From: Corynebacterium kroppenstedtii DSM 44385
GTDB lineage: Bacteria; Actinomycetota; Actinomycetes; Mycobacteriales; Mycobacteriaceae
DNA length: 64,000 nt
NCBI RefSeq assembly: GCF_000023145.1
Contig: NC_012704.1
Span: 124,001 to 188,000 of the forward strand
Direction: 5' to 3'
This document shows, piece by piece, positions 60,797 through 64,000 of the stretch (positions are counted from its first letter, which is position 1; each line of letters opens with the position of its first letter). A program made the translations under genes and the position numbers. The notes under the pieces were generated by a model. The model was not told the origin of the DNA and made no database searches. It saw only the letters and a list, made by a program, of their open reading frames with translations.

Positions 60797-62209
60797 CTAC
60801 ATTGCCGGGGAAAGTCCTCCACCGTTCGGGCCTTCGCTGATGCGGAAGAGGTGCTCGTTAGCGAATTCCTTAACGCCCCACCGTTCCATCTCACGGCCGT
60901 ATCCGGAGCGGCCAACACCGCCGAATGGCAGGCCCGCCTCGGTGACGGATGATTCGTTCACGAACGTCATGCCGTCCTTCAACTGGCTGGCCACTTCCCA
61001 AGCCTTGTCCAGGTCAGAGCCCCACACGGAGCCGGACAGCCCGTAGTCGGAGTAATCATTCGCGATGTGAACAGCCTCGTCGGCATCCTTCGCGGGGTAC
61101 ACAATCGCAACCGGCCCGAAGATTTCGTTGCATCCGACGTCCGACGCGGGGTCAACGTCGGTAAGAAGGGTGGGCTCCATGTAGGCACCATCACGATCCA
61201 GCGCGTGTCCACCCACCTTGATGGTGGCCTTGCCTTCCTTAGCGGCCTTGTCCAGTCGCTCGGCAATGCCATCGCGGGCGTCGATCGAGGACAGCGGGCC
61301 GATGTCGGCCTTCTCGTCATCCCACGGGCCGACGGTCATCTTGCTGATGCGCTCTTCCAAGCCGGAGACAACTTTGTCGTAGAAGGATTCCATGACGATC
61401 AGCCGCTTCGGCGCGTTGCACGCCTGGCCCGTGTTGTACATACGGATCTTCACGAAGTTGTCCAGGACGTCGTCGAGGTTGTCGTCGTCAAGAACGATGA
61501 ATGGGTCGTTACCGCCCAATTCGAGCAGCGACTTCTTGTAGTTCTCGCCAGCGGTCTTGGCGACGGCTGCACCGGCCGCTTCGGAACCGGTGAGCGACAC
61601 GCCCTTAATGCGCTTGTCGGCGACAAAGGCGTCCATTTGCGAACCGGAGGCGTACATGTTGATGAAGACGCCCTTGGGCAGACCGGCCTCTTCGAGCAGG
61701 TCCTGGCATGCCTGGGAGGATAGCGGGCAGATGGAGGCATGCTTGAGCACGAGGGAGTTTCCTAGCAGGAGGTTCGGTGCAGCCCACCGTGCAACCTGGT
61801 AGTAGGGGAAGTTCCACGGCATAATACCCAGGATTGGGCCCATCGGGTCGTGCCGTACGAAGGTGCGGATCGCGCCCTGGCGGGGCAGCTCGGTGTCCTG
61901 CATGAGCTCGTAGGCGTGCTCGGCGTACCAACGGTAAATATTGACGACGATTTGTATCTCGCCTTGGGCCCACCGCGTCAGCTTGCCCATTTCGCGACCG
62001 ATGTAGCTGGCGAGCTCATCGGCGCGCTCTTCGTAGAGGTCAGCTACTTTGTTGAGGACGTTGACGCGCTCTTCAAGGGAGGTTTCTTTCCACTGCTTGT
62101 AAGCCTCGGTGGATTGGTCGAGGATCTTGTCGCGGTCAGCGTCGTCGATGCGGTTAAATTGGTCTTCTGTCTTGCCTGTACTCGGATTTTCTAATGCAAA
62201 GGTGCTCAT
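60797..62209 (-). CDS. NAD(P)-dependent aldehyde dehydrogenase, succinate-semialdehyde type
   Basis: The 470-residue protein has the aldehyde dehydrogenase fold. MPWNFPYYQVARW lies in the cofactor domain, VSLTGSEAAGAAV follows, the general base Glu is in LLELGGNDPF, the nucleophile Cys is in GQACNAPKR, and the C-terminal GVGRSGYGREMERWGVKEF completes it. It resembles GabD/YneI-like enzymes oxidising succinate semialdehyde or other small aldehydes. It is intact, unlike the gene at 52893. Given the nearby eutBC, acetaldehyde is one possible substrate, but this is inference. Confidence 0.92.
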   Translation of the reverse strand: MSTFALENPSTGKTEDQFNRIDDADRDKILDQSTEAYKQWKETSLEERVNVLNKVADLYEERADELASYIGREMGKLTRWAQGEIQIVVNIYRWYAEHAYELMQDTELPRQGAIRTFVRHDPMGPILGIMPWNFPYYQVARWAAPNLLLGNSLVLKHASICPLSSQACQDLLEEAGLPKGVFINMYASGSQMDAFVADKRIKGVSLTGSEAAGAAVAKTAGENYKKSLLELGGNDPFIVLDDDNLDDVLDNFVKIRMYNTGQACNAPKRLIVMESFYDKVVSGLEERISKMTVGPWDDEKADIGPLSSIDARDGIAERLDKAAKEGKATIKVGGHALDRDGAYMEPTLLTDVDPASDVGCNEIFGPVAIVYPAKDADEAVHIANDYSDYGLSGSVWGSDLDKAWEVASQLKDGMTFVNESSVTEAGLPFGGVGRSGYGREMERWGVKEFANEHLFRISEGPNGGGLSPAM

Positions 62210-62253
62210 ACCACAGTCTTACACGGTTTGACTGGGTTTATCAGAAGGGCTGG

Positions 62254-62631
62254 TCAGTCCGTTGTTCCTTTCCAGATCTTCCACGACGCGTGGATCATGG
62301 GAAGTTGCAGCGGGAGGCGCGCTATCCAACCGATCTGCTCCGTCCACGGCCGGTCGAGGCGTTGGCGGACGGACTCGAAATTGCCCGGCCACACGGCGAG
62401 GAGCAGAGCTGCGGAAATGAGGCCACCGTATTTGTTAGCTTTGTTATTGGGTGCGGCGAGGAGTGCGGCAGTGCCGAGTTCGCCCGCGCCGGACAGGTAG
62501 TTCCAAAACCGTGCCGTGCCGGGGGCGTAGGTGGGGACGATCTCTTCGAAGGGTTTGGGTGTGACGAAGTGTCCGAATCCGGCGACGGTGTACAGGGTGG
62601 TGAGGCCCCAGCGGGCTTTATCAGAAGACAT
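62254..62631 (-). CDS. DoxX-like small membrane protein
   Basis: The 125-residue protein has four hydrophobic segments. The first is near residues 8-22 (LTTLYTVAGFGHFVTP), and GAGELGTAALLAAP, ISAALLLAVWPGNFESV and a final helix follow. The pattern fits the DoxX/DoxD-like superfamily of short polytopic proteins, some of which associate with oxidoreductases. Function unknown. It follows the aldehyde dehydrogenase gene by 44 bases in reverse order on the same strand (transcribed before it), so the two may be co-expressed. Confidence 0.75.
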   Translation of the reverse strand: MSSDKARWGLTTLYTVAGFGHFVTPKPFEEIVPTYAPGTARFWNYLSGAGELGTAALLAAPNNKANKYGGLISAALLLAVWPGNFESVRQRLDRPWTEQIGWIARLPLQLPMIHASWKIWKGTTD

Positions 62632-62760
62632 ACCCCAGTTCTAACACGACGCTACTGTTTTCGCATGTCCCGGGGGGATTTTTGTTAGGTCGGGTGGCGT
62701 CCTGTGACCGGGCCCTGTGCCACTTCTGACGCGGGCGCTAGAGCGGCAGCTCTCCACCTG

Positions 62761-63417
62761 CTAGAGCGGGAGCCGTCCGGCGAGTGCACGTGAGAGCGTG
62801 AGTTCGTCGACGTATTCGAGGTCTCCACCGATGGGCATGCCGGACGCGAGCCGTGAGGTGGTGAGGTCGGGGAAGTCTTTGAGGAGCCGCGCGAGGTAGG
62901 AACTGGTCGCTTCGCCTTCGGTGTTGGGGTCGGTGGCGATGATGACTTCTTTGATGGTGGGGGCGTCTTCGTAGCGTGGTTCGTCGGGTGTGGAGTCGGC
63001 GGTTTCCCGGTCGGGGAGTACTCCGGCGATGCGCTGGAGGAGCTGCGTGATGGAGAGGTCTTTGGGTCCGACGTTGGCGAGGGGGTCGAGCGCGCCGCCG
63101 AGGACGTGGTAGCGCCCTTGGTATTCGCCGGTGGCCTCGATGACTTCGATGTCTTTGGGTTCTTCGATGACGCAGATGGTGGTGGCGTCGCGGTTGGGGT
63201 CGGCGCAGATGCGGCAGACGTCGTTGCGGGAGATGTTTCCGCAGATGCGGCAGAAGGTGATGCCGTCGCGGACGGAGGTGAGCGCTGCCCGGAGTCGGTC
63301 GATGTCGTCGGGGTCGGTGTGAAGCAGGTGAAACGCTATGCGTTGGGCGCTTTTGGGGCCGATTCCGGGTAGGCGTGAGAACTCATCGATGAGGTCTTGG
63401 AGTGGTCCTTCGAACAA
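62761..63417 (-). CDS. recR: Recombination protein RecR
   Basis: The 218-residue protein shows RecR features: an N-terminal helix-hairpin-helix ([24 protein letters not shown]), a four-cysteine zinc finger ([16 protein letters not shown] near residues 56-71), and a Toprim domain from [26 protein letters not shown] to [21 protein letters not shown]. It loads RecA with RecO/RecF at gaps. The ybaB gene lies just upstream in the same direction, the standard dnaX-ybaB-recR order. Confidence 0.97.
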   Translation of the reverse strand: MFEGPLQDLIDEFSRLPGIGPKSAQRIAFHLLHTDPDDIDRLRAALTSVRDGITFCRICGNISRNDVCRICADPNRDATTICVIEEPKDIEVIEATGEYQGRYHVLGGALDPLANVGPKDLSITQLLQRIAGVLPDRETADSTPDEPRYEDAPTIKEVIIATDPNTEGEATSSYLARLLKDFPDLTTSRLASGMPIGGDLEYVDELTLSRALAGRLPL

Positions 63418-63492
63418 CGACGTCCTGATTTCGTGGGTGAGGTGGGGTACGTGCGGGTGGCTAGGTTTGCTAAGGCCGAGTGCTGTAGGCGC

Positions 63493-63515
63493 CCAATCGT
63501 TTAGGCGCCGATTGG
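63493..63515. terminator. Small hairpin between ybaB and recR
   Basis: CCAATCG (63493-63499) and CGATTGG (63509-63515) form a perfect 7-bp stem with a 9-base loop, in the gap after the ybaB stop. There is no T tract. It may weaken read-through into recR rather than end it. Confidence 0.35.
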
Positions 63516-63529
63516 TTTAGCCGAATGTT

Positions 63530-63832
63530 TTAGCCGAGTGCCTGCGAGAACGGGCCCATCTTTTCCTGCGCGTACGACTGTAACGCGGTGTTGGCGTCCT
63601 GGAGCGCTCCGAGGACGAGGTCTTGGAGAGTGTCGACATCATCGGGGTCGACGACGGACTTGTCGATGGTGACGTTGGTGACCTCGCCGGTACCCTTCAT
63701 GGTGACCTTGACCAGGCCGTTGCCTGCGCTGCCGCTGATTTCGGATTGCGCGATTTCACCTTGCACGCGCTGCAGTTCTTCCTGCATTTGCTGTGCTTGG
63801 GCCATGATTTCGTTGAAGTCGGGCTCTGCCAT
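63530..63832 (-). CDS. ybaB: YbaB/EbfC nucleoid-associated protein
   Basis: The ATG at 63832, with AAAGGAG seven bases away, gives a 100-residue protein. The ORF reaches 63910, but the added residues lack support. The sequence MAEPDFNEIMAQAQQMQEEL and the domain GLVKVTMKGTGEVTNVTIDKSVVD then DLVLGALQDANTAL match YbaB, which binds DNA as a dimer. It sits upstream of recR; dnaX is expected further upstream, beyond the window edge. Confidence 0.95.
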   Translation of the reverse strand: MAEPDFNEIMAQAQQMQEELQRVQGEIAQSEISGSAGNGLVKVTMKGTGEVTNVTIDKSVVDPDDVDTLQDLVLGALQDANTALQSYAQEKMGPFSQALG

Positions 63833-64000
63833 TGTTGTCTCCTTTGTCGTTAATGATCGTCGTGTCGGTGTGTCATTGTCGCGGTTCAGTGTAACGAATA
63901 TGTGCGACAAGGGTGGTTGCGGCTGGCCATGACTCCCCGGAGGGGTGGCCCCGGTTGCGAGGAGTTCCCGTTGGCGTCACCGCTAAAGGAAGGGCCTAGA
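63833..64000. other. Upstream region of ybaB at the window edge
   Basis: About 170 bases remain. A minus-strand frame is open from the edge to near 63893, which could be the end of an upstream gene such as dnaX, but the few residues visible do not identify it. I assign nothing. Confidence 0.3.

Overview
The window looks like a chromosomal segment of a Corynebacterium or a close relative in the Mycobacteriales. The evidence is the aftB-like arabinofuranosyltransferase, an Lsr2 nucleoid protein, a corynebacterial DUF2020-type lipoprotein, the ldh-pyk2-glpQ neighbourhood, and the actinobacterial kinase/cell-division cluster (pknB, pknA, pbpA, rodA, pstP, fhaB, fhaA). Base composition is moderately GC-rich. 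I see no phage, insertion sequence, CRISPR array or plasmid module. The species cannot be fixed from the sequence alone.

Layout. 1-9.8 kb: the end of a peptide ABC transporter, an orphan membrane gene, a MacB/FtsX-type ABC pair, aftB, an RluA pseudouridine synthase and a flavin monooxygenase. 9.8-16.8 kb: a universal stress protein behind tandem CGGGGGT-like boxes, a TetR regulator, a sortase with a 50-residue membrane partner too short for routine ORF calling, a second YidC-type insertase, a DUF2020 lipoprotein, Lsr2 and a basic coiled-coil protein. 17-24.6 kb: a TM0106-type nuclease, a large membrane protein fused to a copper nitrite reductase, MsrA, an MFS exporter and SodA. 25-30 kb: lactate dehydrogenase, Pyk2, a glycerophosphodiesterase and a DUF5926 protein. 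30-40 kb: an LCP ligase-like protein next to an internally duplicated GT-C glycosyltransferase, then a CPBP protease, an amidase, PheA, a histidine phosphatase and a TrpG/PabA amidotransferase.

40-50.6 kb is one tightly packed minus-strand operon-like block, fhaB-pstP-rodA-pbpA-pknA-pknB, with fhaA upstream. It couples Ser/Thr phosphorylation to septal and lateral peptidoglycan synthesis. 51-64 kb is more accessory. It holds tRNA-Leu(CAG), an MFS transporter, an orphan HicB-like small protein, a succinate-semialdehyde-type dehydrogenase broken by one in-frame stop, an ethanolamine uptake and ammonia-lyase operon (eat-eutB-eutC), a ~1 kb region with two diverged copies of a structured ~190 bp repeat, a tandemly duplicated histidine-rich protein, a frameshifted Nudix-LOG fusion, a second aldehyde dehydrogenase, a DoxX-like protein, and recR with ybaB.

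Points that deserve attention are the two single-lesion genes (in-frame TAA at 53085 and an extra G near 59759), the structured repeat pair around the ethanolamine operon, the membrane-nitrite reductase fusion, and the twofold glycosyltransferase.
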